From positions 62,001 to 126,000 of the forward strand of contig CAYPLH010000007.1 of NCBI GenBank assembly GCA_964411505.1: a DNA stretch of 64,000 nucleotides, read 5' to 3'. Below the pieces are notes generated by a model. That model was not told the DNA's origin, ran no database searches, and saw only the letters and a list, made by a program, of their open reading frames with translations. Made by a program: the position numbers and the translations under genes. Positions 8,819 through 17,875 of this stretch are shown one piece after another (the stretch's first letter is position 1; each line of letters begins with the position of its first letter). Origin of the DNA: CAYPLH01 sp964411505. Its GTDB lineage: Bacteria > Bacillota > Clostridia > CAYPLH01 > DUMO01.

Positions 8819-8941
8819 TTAAAACACTAATAAATTCAAGGGTTTAAGGATGTTCTCAACTGACTGCTCCGCTGAAGTTAAAAGACAAGGCGCTAAGCAC
8901 ACTAAAGAGCATAGAAAAAATATTAATAAACGTTTTATAAT
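8819..8941 (-). CDS. Candidate secreted micropeptide with a non-canonical ATT/ATA start
   Basis: A perfect AGGAGG site is followed five bases later by ATT ATA and an open frame of about 40 codons to a TAA. The frame encodes a basic start (IKR), a hydrophobic core rich in Leu, Phe, Cys and Ala, and a small-residue end (LTSA) before EQSVENILKPLN. This is a typical signal-peptide layout with a possible cleavage after TSA. No ATG, GTG or TTG start fits. A TATAAT lies about 10 bases upstream of the ribosome site. The frame lies 131 bases before trkA. It could be a real peptide, a leader or a decayed gene. Confidence 0.28.
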   Translation of the reverse strand: MIKRLLIFFLCSLVCLAPCLLTSAEQSVENILKPLNLLVF

Positions 8942-9344
8942 ATTTGCCTCCTATCTTTAATTATACATGCTATTGTTACATGATAATACACAAATTATAT
9001 CAATATTTATACCAATGATCAATTGCAAAAGTATCACTATCAGAAGTATAATCTAGAGACTATATGTGGAAATCTAACCGAACGGGAAAGTTGCAATTTA
9101 TGGTGAATTTATCTCTTTTTAATATTTCCTGGGGATATCTTGATAAATCATGTATAATAAATTATTTTATAATTGCAGCAAAGGCTAAATTGTTGATATA
9201 ACCTTTGCTGTAATAATTTGTGAATAAGAAGGATAATATTGCACTTTTATTCTATATGCATGTTAGCATTTGTAGGGATAGCGTAAAGCAATCTATGAAA
9301 CTACAAAATGGTTTGCCATGTCCAGTTCAGAAGGTGTCAATAAA

Positions 9345-9370
9345 AAAAAGAGGCTTAACGCCTCTTTTTT
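9345..9370 (-). terminator. Terminator downstream of nifJ
   Basis: AGAGGC-ttaac-GCCTCT stem flanked by A8 on one side and T9 on the other, 35 bases past the nifJ stop. It reads as a terminator on both strands. Confidence 0.85.
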
Positions 9371-9404
9371 TTTACTCATACTTGAGCTTATAATTTGTTA
9401 TTAT

Positions 9405-12400
9405 TTATTCTGCTGCAGCCATTTTCTTGTAGGTTGCCAGTCTTTCATTAGCGTTCTTTTCAGCCGCTTGGAACAACTCATCAGCAACATCCGGGAATGT
9501 CTTTTGCAAAGAAGAATAGCGTACCTCGTCTTTAATAAAGTCCTGGAAGCTCTTTGAAGGATCCTTTGAATCTAAAATAAACGGATTCTTCCCTTGTTCC
9601 TTAAGCTCGGGAACAAAACGCCACAGATGCCAGTAGCCAGACTCAACTGCTAACTTTTCTCTGCTTGGAGTTTTGCTCATCCCACCTCTAATACCATGGT
9701 TGATACATGGTGAATATGCTATTATCAATGATGGTCCTTTATGAGCTTCTGCTTCCTGAATTACTTTCATAAATTGGTTCATGTTTGCGCCAATTGCTAC
9801 CTGTGCCACATATACATAACCATAGGTAGCGGCAATCATTCCAAGATCCTTCTTTTTAATACGTTTCCCCGCTGAAGCAAACTTAGCAACAGCGGCAGTA
9901 GGAGTACTCTTAGATGCCTGACCGCCTGTATTGGAGTAAATTTCTGTATCAAATACAAGAACATTTACATCTTCGCCAGATGCAAGAACATGGTCAAGTC
10001 CACCATATCCGATATCATATGCCCAGCCATCACCGCCTAATATCCACTGTGATTTTTTAACGAAGTGATCTTTATTATCCTTCAGGTTTTCAACTATCTT
10101 TTTACACTCATCACAGCAGGGTTCGTAACTGTCTAGTGCTTTTGCAAGAGCGGCAGATGCCTTTTTTGATCCTTCAGCATCATCTTTATTTTCAATCCAA
10201 TCTTTTGCTGCAGCTTTAAGCTCTTCAGGGACATCTAGTGATACCAAGTTATTAAGCTGCATTTCTACATTTTCACGAATCTGCTGAACACCAAGGAACA
10301 TACCTAAACCATATTCAGCATTATCTTCAAAGAGAGAGTTTGCCCATGAAGGACCCTTTCCTTCTTTGTTCTTACAGTATACGGTAGCAGGAGCTGAACC
10401 ACCCCATATGGATGAACATCCAGTAGCATTTGCTATCATCATACGGTCTCCGTAAAGCTGAGTAATTGCCTTGATATAAGGTGTTTCGCCACATCCTGCA
10501 CAAGCTCCCGAAAACTCAATCAGCGGCTGTGCAAACTGACTGTTCTTTACATTGTTCTTAGGTGCAAGATTATCTTTATACGTTACATAATTATGAGCAT
10601 ATTTCCAGTTTTCAGCTTGAACCATCTGTGTTTCCAAAGGCTTCATAATAAGAGCCTTTTCCTTTGCAGGACATGCATCTACACAGTTACCACAACCTGT
10701 ACAATCCAAAGCTGAAACCTGAATTCTGTATTCATAACCCTTAAACTGTGGTCCGGTAGCAGGTTTAGTCGTAAAGGTTTCAGGTGCATTTTTCTTTTCC
10801 TCTTCATCTAGAAGGAACGGACGGATAACTGCATGCGGGCATACAAAAGAACATTGGTTACACTGTATACATTTATCTATTTGCCATTCAGGAATTGTAA
10901 CTGCCACACCGCGTTTTTCATAAGCTGATGTGCCGGAAGGGAATGTACCATCCTCAGCTCCTACAAATGCGCTTACAGGAAGATCATCACCCATCTGAGC
11001 ATTCATAGGCTCCATAATTTTACTTATAAATTCCGGTTTGTCTATGTCCTCTGCAACCGGAGCATCCTGTGCAGTTTTCCAGCTATCAGGAACATTAATC
11101 TTTACAAGAGAATTAATACCCCTGTCAACTGCTGCAAAGTTCATATCAAGAATTGCCTGACCTTTTTTACCATAAGATTGTACAATGGATTCTTTAAGAT
11201 ACCGAACAGCGTCATCTATGGGAATCACATTAGCAAGTCTGAAGAAAGCAGCCTGCATTACCATATTGATGTGGCTGCCAAGACCAAGTTCACGGGCAAT
11301 ATCTGTAGCGTTAATAGTATAGAAGTTTATTTTGTCATTTGCAATCTTTCTCTTAAGGTCAGCAGGAAGTTTTTCATCAAGTACATCTTCGCTCCATTGG
11401 CAATTGAGTACAAAATCTCCGCCCTTTTTAAGACCACCAATAAGATTATATTTCCCAACGTAGGACTGATTGTGGCAAGCGATATAATCCGCTTCATCAA
11501 TTAAATATGTTGAGCGAATTTTGGCTTTTCCAAATCGCAGATGTGATACAGTGATGCCACCTGACTTTTTAGAATCGTAGGAGAAATATCCTTGTGCATA
11601 CAGATCAGTTTTATCACCAATAATCTTTATCGCACTCTTATTAGCTCCAACAGTACCGTCTGAACCAAGACCCCAGAACTTGCAGCGGATTGCGCTCTTA
11701 TCTTCTGTATTAACACTATCCCCTAAAGGAAGTGAAAGGTTTGTAACATCATCCACTATACCTATGGTAAAGCCATCCTTAGGCTCTTCTTTTTTAAGGT
11801 TTTCAAAAACAGCTATAATCTGGTTTGGCTTGGTATCTTTTGATCCAAGACCATAACGGCCACCAACTATAACCGGTTTGTTATCCATGCTGTAATACAA
11901 TGATTTAACATCCAAGTACAATGGTTCACCTATTGCACCAGGTTCTTTTGTTCTGTCAAGAACAGCAATTTTCTTTACTGACTTTGGCATAACGTCAAAG
12001 AAGTATTTTGCAGAAAAAGGTCTGTATAGATGTACTTTTAATACACCAACCTTCTCACCTTTTGCTCTTAAATAATCAATTACTTCTTCACAGGTTTCAG
12101 TTACCGAACCCATAGCTACAACTACATATTCAGCCTCAGGATCTCCGTAATAATTGAACGGTTTGTATTCACGTCCAGTAAGATCTGAAATCTGCTTCAT
12201 ATAATCTGCTACAATATCGGGAACTGCGTCATAATAAGTGTTGCATGATTCTCTTGCCTGGAAGAAAACATCAGGATTTTGAGCAGTACCACGAGTTACT
12301 GGATGCTCTGGATTTAATGCACGTTGCTTAAATTCCTTTAATGCCTCCCAATCTAACATCTTAGCAAAATCATCATAATCAATAACTTCAATCTTCTGTA

Positions 12401-12938
12401 CTTCATGAGATGTTCTAAAACCATCAAAGAAATTTACAAATGGGATACGGCTTTTAATCGCTGCCAAGTGTGCAACACCAGATAAGTCCATTACTTCCTG
12501 GACGCTTCCTTCTGCAAGCAATGCAAAGCCCGTCTGACGTGTAGCCATTACATCTCCATGATCACCAAAAATAGAAAGCGCATGAGCTGCCAAAGTGCGC
12601 GCAGTAACGTGGAATACACCTGGCAAAAGCTCTCCGGCAATCTTATACATATTAGGTATCATAAGAAGGAGACCCTGTGAAGCTGTATAAGTAGTTGTAA
12701 GAGCACCTGCTTGCAATGCCCCATGAACAGCACCCGAAGCTCCACCCTCTGATTGCATTTCTACAATTTTTACAGTTTGACCAAAAATATTCTTCTTTCC
12801 GATTGCAGCCCACTCATCAGTGGATTCGGCCATCGGCGAAGATGGTGTGATGGGGTAAATAGCTGCTACTTCGGTAAATGCATAAGATGCATGTGCCGCA
12901 GCAGTATTACCGTCCATCGTCTTCATCTTTTTTGACAT
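9405..12938 (-). CDS. nifJ: Pyruvate:ferredoxin (flavodoxin) oxidoreductase
   Basis: Homodimeric PFOR, which oxidatively decarboxylates pyruvate to acetyl-CoA with reduction of ferredoxin, a central step of clostridial fermentation. The protein of about 1177 residues has all domains in order: the pyruvate-binding domain I (YPITPSSPMAES), domain II, the 2x[4Fe-4S] ferredoxin domain (CIQCNQCSFVCPHA and CTGCGNCVDACPAKE) and the TPP-binding C-terminal domain with CAGCGETPY, ATGCSSIWGG and GDGWAYDIGYGGLDH. The ATG at 12938 is preferred because AAGGAG lies eight bases upstream; a GTG three codons earlier abuts that site. The gene has its own promoter and terminator. Confidence 0.97.
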   Translation of the reverse strand: MSKKMKTMDGNTAAAHASYAFTEVAAIYPITPSSPMAESTDEWAAIGKKNIFGQTVKIVEMQSEGGASGAVHGALQAGALTTTYTASQGLLLMIPNMYKIAGELLPGVFHVTARTLAAHALSIFGDHGDVMATRQTGFALLAEGSVQEVMDLSGVAHLAAIKSRIPFVNFFDGFRTSHEVQKIEVIDYDDFAKMLDWEALKEFKQRALNPEHPVTRGTAQNPDVFFQARESCNTYYDAVPDIVADYMKQISDLTGREYKPFNYYGDPEAEYVVVAMGSVTETCEEVIDYLRAKGEKVGVLKVHLYRPFSAKYFFDVMPKSVKKIAVLDRTKEPGAIGEPLYLDVKSLYYSMDNKPVIVGGRYGLGSKDTKPNQIIAVFENLKKEEPKDGFTIGIVDDVTNLSLPLGDSVNTEDKSAIRCKFWGLGSDGTVGANKSAIKIIGDKTDLYAQGYFSYDSKKSGGITVSHLRFGKAKIRSTYLIDEADYIACHNQSYVGKYNLIGGLKKGGDFVLNCQWSEDVLDEKLPADLKRKIANDKINFYTINATDIARELGLGSHINMVMQAAFFRLANVIPIDDAVRYLKESIVQSYGKKGQAILDMNFAAVDRGINSLVKINVPDSWKTAQDAPVAEDIDKPEFISKIMEPMNAQMGDDLPVSAFVGAEDGTFPSGTSAYEKRGVAVTIPEWQIDKCIQCNQCSFVCPHAVIRPFLLDEEEKKNAPETFTTKPATGPQFKGYEYRIQVSALDCTGCGNCVDACPAKEKALIMKPLETQMVQAENWKYAHNYVTYKDNLAPKNNVKNSQFAQPLIEFSGACAGCGETPYIKAITQLYGDRMMIANATGCSSIWGGSAPATVYCKNKEGKGPSWANSLFEDNAEYGLGMFLGVQQIRENVEMQLNNLVSLDVPEELKAAAKDWIENKDDAEGSKKASAALAKALDSYEPCCDECKKIVENLKDNKDHFVKKSQWILGGDGWAYDIGYGGLDHVLASGEDVNVLVFDTEIYSNTGGQASKSTPTAAVAKFASAGKRIKKKDLGMIAATYGYVYVAQVAIGANMNQFMKVIQEAEAHKGPSLIIAYSPCINHGIRGGMSKTPSREKLAVESGYWHLWRFVPELKEQGKNPFILDSKDPSKSFQDFIKDEVRYSSLQKTFPDVADELFQAAEKNANERLATYKKMAAAE

Positions 12939-13025
12939 ACTTTTCACTCCTTGATTTTTATACGATAATGTACTTTGTATACATTAAAGATCGTTATTTT
13001 ACATGAAACAATCTACTATAAGATA

Positions 13026-13053
13026 ATTATATCACAATTTTCATACCTAACAA
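13026..13053 (-). promoter_or_regulatory. Promoter of nifJ
   Basis: Minus strand TTGTTA (13053-13048), 16-base spacer, TATAAT (13031-13026), about 90 bases before the nifJ start and just past the stop of the beta-helix gene. Confidence 0.65.
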
Positions 13054-13061
13054 GTATAAAA

Positions 13062-14834
13062 TTAATCCCTTTCTTGTTCTGCCTTCTTCCCATAAGGCCC
13101 AATCACTTCTTTATTCTTATACAAAGGGCTATCCTTCGGTACACGAAAATCATTAGTGCTTTCATCGGCAAATAAAGGGTCCTTTTCAATAAAGGAGTGT
13201 CCTGCCGGTTTATCACCGTTTTGGTAAAAAAGGTTTTGTTCGATATTTACTTGGCTTCTTTCCGCCTCAGCTAAAAGCCGGGAATCAAAGCATTTTTTGT
13301 TTTTTGCAAAAATATTGTTCCTGATACTGATTGTATTTGGCATAGATTCAAATAGCAATGGCTTCGGATACGAACGAAAATTGTCACAAATTGCAAATAC
13401 TTCTTGCTGTCCATAAAACAAGTTGTTTTCTATAACAAGATTTTTATGAGGCGAGGAAATCACGATGGTTGGTCCTTTTTTGCTCCTAATAAATGTATTA
13501 TTACGTATTGTAATGTTTCTCATCCTAGCTGACCCTTTTCCTAATACCATAGTAATTCCACCATTTACATTCACTATTATGTTACCCTCATAGGTTTGTC
13601 CGCCAAAAATATAATCACCGTTTTCATCAGCATGCGCATCTGACTCTATCATAAACACCGAACCAGGATGCCATGGATTATCACCTTGATTTTCAATATA
13701 GTTATAGCGCACCTTCATATCAATGGTATTGCGGGTGTTAACAATAGATACACATGCAGCCGGACCTGCCCATGGACCATTACGTTCGATAATGTCATTA
13801 TATTCAAATATATGGTTTCGACCGTGAAGCTGACACACTTCGCGGGACGCACGATAGAACACATTATTGCGCACATGCCAGTTAGAGCGGTCATCAAATC
13901 GTGTGAAGGTTTCTTTATCCTCTCTAAAAACCACATTGGCATCAAGAAGGATCTGAATCCAACCATACCGGCACTCATTGTCCTCAAAAAGCACATGCCG
14001 CTGATAAACTCTTTCAGACTCATCTGACATTTCTCTGCGCTTAAACTCAAACAAGCGGGTAAACATGCGGAACTCAATTCCACGTATTGCTGCATACTCC
14101 ATGTTTCCGTCAAACAAAGAGCGTCCTTCTCCGTCAAGCAGCATTTTACCATCTTCCTCCGGACCTGCATACCATGTTTCAATCAAGCAATCATTTGGAT
14201 TCTTATCGTCTAGCGGACGAAGGTAAAGTGTATCGCTTTCCTGATCATAATGGCGCATTCCGGGCTGTACTATATCCTCCGGCTTAACTGCCCATAAAGT
14301 TGGTTCTCCATCCTGAAGCAACATGTACGGAGCTACAGTAAACAGTGTTTTATGTTTTCGCTCAACTGGAAGGTCAATTCCACGCCATGGCCAGGTAGCA
14401 TTATCATACCAGACAGACCTTATAAATCCGGGGTTAGTTTTCCATACATATGGTCTGTCACCGTCCTTAACCCAGTGTGTTTTTACAATATGTGCATCAT
14501 CAATAATCACATGCTCATACCATTCACCACTCTTGCGCTGTACCGCACCTGGTGCATGTGGCGCAGCAGGCATTGCTGAAATAACAGCATAATTATCTTT
14601 CGTACCCTTTAACTCCAGCCAATAAAGGGTTTTCACCGATTCCTTACGATATACTCCGCCCCTTAAATATATTTTATCCGAGCGAATACCTACTTCTACA
14701 CGTTGTTTTACTATGAAAAGAGCACGATCCAGTGACTGAAAAGGTTCTTCCAGCGTACCTGATGCCTTGTCATCACCTTTATCAGTATCTACATAGAAAA
14801 TTTGTTCAGTAGAAACAATTTGCGTCATAAACAC
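13062..14834 (-). CDS. Right-handed parallel beta-helix protein, putative polysaccharide-active enzyme
   Basis: The 590-residue protein opens with the typical start of beta-helix proteins (FYVDTDKGDDKASGTLEEPFQSLDRAL ... KIYLRGGVYR, given here in parts). It then shows many coils with repeating I-x-N-N-x-F/I elements (IRNNTFIRS, IENNLFYG, IRNNIFAKN), the pattern of pectate-lyase-like beta-helices. No signal peptide is seen, so it is probably cytoplasmic and acts on imported oligosaccharide. It is the last gene of the glycan locus, 46 bases after a GH-A clan glycosidase gene. The start may be GTG at 14834 or ATG at 14828. The catalytic family cannot be fixed by eye; lyase or glycosidase are both possible. 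Confidence 0.75.
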   Translation of the reverse strand: MFMTQIVSTEQIFYVDTDKGDDKASGTLEEPFQSLDRALFIVKQRVEVGIRSDKIYLRGGVYRKESVKTLYWLELKGTKDNYAVISAMPAAPHAPGAVQRKSGEWYEHVIIDDAHIVKTHWVKDGDRPYVWKTNPGFIRSVWYDNATWPWRGIDLPVERKHKTLFTVAPYMLLQDGEPTLWAVKPEDIVQPGMRHYDQESDTLYLRPLDDKNPNDCLIETWYAGPEEDGKMLLDGEGRSLFDGNMEYAAIRGIEFRMFTRLFEFKRREMSDESERVYQRHVLFEDNECRYGWIQILLDANVVFREDKETFTRFDDRSNWHVRNNVFYRASREVCQLHGRNHIFEYNDIIERNGPWAGPAACVSIVNTRNTIDMKVRYNYIENQGDNPWHPGSVFMIESDAHADENGDYIFGGQTYEGNIIVNVNGGITMVLGKGSARMRNITIRNNTFIRSKKGPTIVISSPHKNLVIENNLFYGQQEVFAICDNFRSYPKPLLFESMPNTISIRNNIFAKNKKCFDSRLLAEAERSQVNIEQNLFYQNGDKPAGHSFIEKDPLFADESTNDFRVPKDSPLYKNKEVIGPYGKKAEQERD

Positions 14835-14880
14835 ATTCCCACATTCCTTTCTAATTTTAACATGCGTTATTTGTTATTTA

Positions 14881-15918
14881 TCAATTGCTGTATTCTTTAC
14901 TTTTAAACTTCTCCACCATTTCAAACAGCCATGCATCAGAAGGTTCTCCGCCTCTTTCCTTATTTGGCTGTGTGCCTTTAGGTCCAACTTCAAAATGAGG
15001 ACCATCTACACTCATCTTCTGCTTCCAATGGCTGAAAATAAACATCTTTCCATTCCCATTCCGAATAGTATTAAAGACCTTTTCCCATTCCTCTTTATCT
15101 TTATGGGTCCATTGTCCAAGGTTTCCAGTAGGTTCTAGGGCCACGCCCGGTCCCCATTCATTACATACGACGGGAAGTTGCCTACCTGTTTCTCTGCGGA
15201 TCGCTTCAGGATCAATCTTGTGATGAATAAAAAACATATCCTGGTTGCTAAAATTTATATACCGTTGTTTAACTCCTTTTACATCGGCACCACAAGTACT
15301 GATACTTACAGGTATATCAGGCAGTATTGATTTAAAATCATGAATGAGGATTTCTCCAGCGTCAGCACTGCCCCTATTCTTCATCCCAAAGCAAATATCC
15401 CTGTCCTTGTATCCAATATGGGCATATTCATTGACCAGATCCATAAAAATGTTCTTGTATCCTTTTGCCTTAAGCCAATACGCTATATTTGTGGTGGCAT
15501 TGCGGATGGCTTCTACCCCCGAAAGTTGGTTTATACGCATCTGATAGAATATTCCCACATTCACTACCATATCTTTAGCGTCTGCCTCTTCGATGATAAC
15601 TGATAATCGATCCAAGTAGGGGTTACAATAATTATATGCCTCACAATTGCCTCTTCCGTTATATGTATGTGAGCCTCGGAGCTTGGCATTTATGGCTCCA
15701 TCGCACTCAAACGGATTTGCACTTCCGGACCACGCTCCCATTAGAAATACTGACATGGTATTGATACCGTGCTTTTTGTAATCATCCATGTTGTTTAAAA
15801 GACAAAAGGTTGTTCTGTCATTTTCCAGAGCATTGGCAACTCGGATACCCCACATATCAAAATCTTTATCGTTCAATGTAAAATTTGTGCCCTTAATTTT
15901 AAAAACATTCTTTGCCAT
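14881..15918 (-). CDS. GH-A clan (cellulase-like TIM-barrel) glycoside hydrolase
   Basis: A 345-residue protein with the layout of clan GH-A retaining glycosidases: WGIRVANAL near the start, a candidate acid/base Glu164 in DLVNEYAH after strand 4 and a candidate nucleophile Glu254 in VVCNEWGPG after strand 7. It ends with FSHWKQK. No signal peptide is present, suggesting action on imported sugars. The ATG at 15918 has AGAGG nine bases upstream; a GTG three codons earlier is less well placed. It lies between the beta-lactamase-like gene and the beta-helix gene in the glycan locus. The exact GH family is not assigned. Confidence 0.78.
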   Translation of the reverse strand: MAKNVFKIKGTNFTLNDKDFDMWGIRVANALENDRTTFCLLNNMDDYKKHGINTMSVFLMGAWSGSANPFECDGAINAKLRGSHTYNGRGNCEAYNYCNPYLDRLSVIIEEADAKDMVVNVGIFYQMRINQLSGVEAIRNATTNIAYWLKAKGYKNIFMDLVNEYAHIGYKDRDICFGMKNRGSADAGEILIHDFKSILPDIPVSISTCGADVKGVKQRYINFSNQDMFFIHHKIDPEAIRRETGRQLPVVCNEWGPGVALEPTGNLGQWTHKDKEEWEKVFNTIRNGNGKMFIFSHWKQKMSVDGPHFEVGPKGTQPNKERGGEPSDAWLFEMVEKFKSKEYSN

Positions 15919-16070
15919 TGTCAACACCCTCTTTCTCCATTTTAAATCTTTATTTCTCTATTTGTCACACTTTACGGGGTCACAAAACCGAAAAATAAAT
16001 AATTAGTTTTATTTTAGCAGAAAAAATCATTTACTGCTGTTCATAGTTATGTAATCCCTTATAACAGACA

Positions 16071-17258
16071 TCAATATATGGAGTCAACCACCTTTTGAAG
16101 CGTCTCTATTCTGGCTGTATCATTGTCAATTGATTGCACCCATCCTTCCCTGCATTCCTCCCTATACCCATAACGTTTCAACAAACCGGTATCCAGTTCC
16201 TGATACTGCGCATCTCTCCCGCCCAACTTCCATATAACCAGATGTAAAGAAGGAATCACATAGATACAATGCCCTCCCGATCCGGACTTCCAAAATGCGT
16301 CTCTTGGAAACCCCGGAATATCACCGTCAGTATTTACATTAAACTGCAGACTATACGGATAATGCGGGTTGCAAGGTGTTTTTCGGGAACATATCTTTAC
16401 ATACTCCGCCGGTACCAATTGTGTGTCTTTCCATCGTCCTTTATTGAGAAGCAGGTACCCGAACCGCAACATATCTGTAGCTCGGAGTGCAATCCCTCCA
16501 CCACCGGGCGTATGAATACATTCACTATTCTGACTATAACCAAACCCCCAGCGCCCCCATCCCAGGGGTTTGCCAATATACTTTTCTATATAATCCTGAA
16601 GCTCCATTCCTGTTATATGGCGAATAATAACAGACACAAGATGAATGGATGAGGTTGCATAAGAATAGCCTCCTCCTGGTTTGCACCACAAAGACCGGGT
16701 TGAAACCGTAACGCCTTTTATCTTGTAGTCTTCTTTTCCAAAGGCGATAGGATCTAGACTGCTTTTGTATCCATCAGGTCCTGCTGGATTGATTGTTCCT
16801 TCCTCACCATTTATATATACAGGGTTGTTACCACGGATTCCACTTGTAAAAGCAAGCAACTGTCCAAGCTTGATATCTTCCTTTGCGGGATCCGTGAGGG
16901 GAAAAGCCTCATCCGGTAAATAGCTGGGATTATAAACCTTCTGGTCAAGTCCTTCAGGAAATAACTCCGGTCTTTCCGACAACAGAATTCCCATTGCAAT
17001 GCTAGTAAAGGACTTACCACAGGATGCCAGATTTGGTATGGCTTCTCGGTTCCCTTTACCAAAATATCTTTCATAGACCAGCCATCCATCCTTTACTACT
17101 AATAATCCACCATTTTTTGTATCCTTTTTTATGAGTTCAAAAGCCTCATCCAATTTAGATTTATTCATTCCTGTTATACCAAGAATATCCCTGCTGTCTT
17201 CCAATGCCCGCCAGCCACCCTGTGAATCTGGTGGAGGAAAATAATTCATCTTACTCAT
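16071..17258 (-). CDS. Serine beta-lactamase-like hydrolase (class C / esterase family)
   Basis: A 395-residue protein of the penicillin-binding/beta-lactamase fold. The catalytic S-x-x-K motif is Ser79-Cys-Gly-Lys82 in NLASCGKSFTS, with the usual lead GGLLVVKDGWLVYERYF. A Tyr motif GGGYSYATSS follows, then a C-terminal GSGGHCIYVIPSLHLVIW that aligns with the KTG region. No signal peptide is seen, which fits an intracellular esterase or amidase better than a beta-lactamase. The start is uncertain: ATG at 17258 is used here, while an in-frame GTG at 17291 would add 11 hydrophobic residues. Within the glycan locus it may remove ester or amide substituents. Confidence 0.8.
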   Translation of the reverse strand: MSKMNYFPPPDSQGGWRALEDSRDILGITGMNKSKLDEAFELIKKDTKNGGLLVVKDGWLVYERYFGKGNREAIPNLASCGKSFTSIAMGILLSERPELFPEGLDQKVYNPSYLPDEAFPLTDPAKEDIKLGQLLAFTSGIRGNNPVYINGEEGTINPAGPDGYKSSLDPIAFGKEDYKIKGVTVSTRSLWCKPGGGYSYATSSIHLVSVIIRHITGMELQDYIEKYIGKPLGWGRWGFGYSQNSECIHTPGGGGIALRATDMLRFGYLLLNKGRWKDTQLVPAEYVKICSRKTPCNPHYPYSLQFNVNTDGDIPGFPRDAFWKSGSGGHCIYVIPSLHLVIWKLGGRDAQYQELDTGLLKRYGYREECREGWVQSIDNDTARIETLQKVVDSIY

Positions 17259-17300
17259 CTTACACCATCCATTCAGAAAAAACATGCTCACTTTAGCAAC

Positions 17301-17846
17301 CTATTCTTCAACAATATTTGTTATCCTCACAATATTCGGGTCAGTAAATAAATCATGAGCACACCGGGCACAGGATGAAAATGAATACATAACAGCCCCT
17401 TCCCTACTTGCTTGAAACCAGTGTTTTGTCCCAGGTTCTATTGTTATTTGGTCTCCTGGTTTCATAATAAGTTCATGCCTTACCGTATAGTAGGGGCTTT
17501 TTTCCTCCGGTATTGATCCCATCTTCATATTATCTTCTCCCGGTATATAGAAATACACAGTTCCACTTATGATACGGACGGTTTCCTCTTTTCCAGGATC
17601 CTCCCCTACTGCTGTATGCCAGTGTTCTGGCTCGGTCTGGTTTGGAAACAGTGCAATTGCTTTTACGCTAACCCTTTCTGTATTAAAGAAAGTTAGTATC
17701 TGTGCTCCCTCTACTTTTAAATTGCTCAGACCAAAATCAACCACTTCCACCTGTTTCTTTTCATCCTCGGTTATAACTAAGCCCGAATCCACCATCATCT
17801 GTACTGCTCTTTCCTGAGCACTGGCATATTCATGTCTTTTTATCAT
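17301..17846 (-). CDS. D-lyxose isomerase-like cupin sugar isomerase
   Basis: The 181-residue protein matches the D-lyxose isomerase cupin family. The metal ligands are visible as His75 and His77 (EPEHWH), a Glu at 87/88 (GKEETVRI) and His142 (GTKHWFQA). Members interconvert D-lyxose/D-xylulose and often D-mannose/D-fructose. The FGLSNLKVEGAQILTFFNTER region is also typical of the family. ATG at 17846 is chosen for the GGGAG site five bases upstream. It sits in the locus after the racemase-like gene with a 29-base gap. The true substrate in this pathway is inferred only. Confidence 0.85.
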   Translation of the reverse strand: MIKRHEYASAQERAVQMMVDSGLVITEDEKKQVEVVDFGLSNLKVEGAQILTFFNTERVSVKAIALFPNQTEPEHWHTAVGEDPGKEETVRIISGTVYFYIPGEDNMKMGSIPEEKSPYYTVRHELIMKPGDQITIEPGTKHWFQASREGAVMYSFSSCARCAHDLFTDPNIVRITNIVEE

Positions 17847-17875
17847 ATTAACTCCCACTTTCTTAAACTTCTGAT

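Larger units (their letters stand above)
8688..9404. other. Intergenic region between nifJ and trkA
   Basis: This 717-bp stretch holds the leader of trkA with a candidate micropeptide frame (8819-8941), a TATAAT-like -10 at 8960-8965 on the minus strand, a hairpin at 9176-9210 (CAGCAAAGG / CCTTTGCTG) and the nifJ terminator near 9345-9370. I see no other convincing gene. Confidence 0.6.

Noticed and set aside
12939..12947. GTG start three codons upstream for nifJ
   Set aside because: It abuts the AAGGAG site, leaving no spacing; the ATG at 12938 is eight bases away.
13715..14182. 155-codon minus-strand open frame inside the beta-helix gene
   Set aside because: Shadow frame of the beta-helix coding sequence with no motifs of its own.
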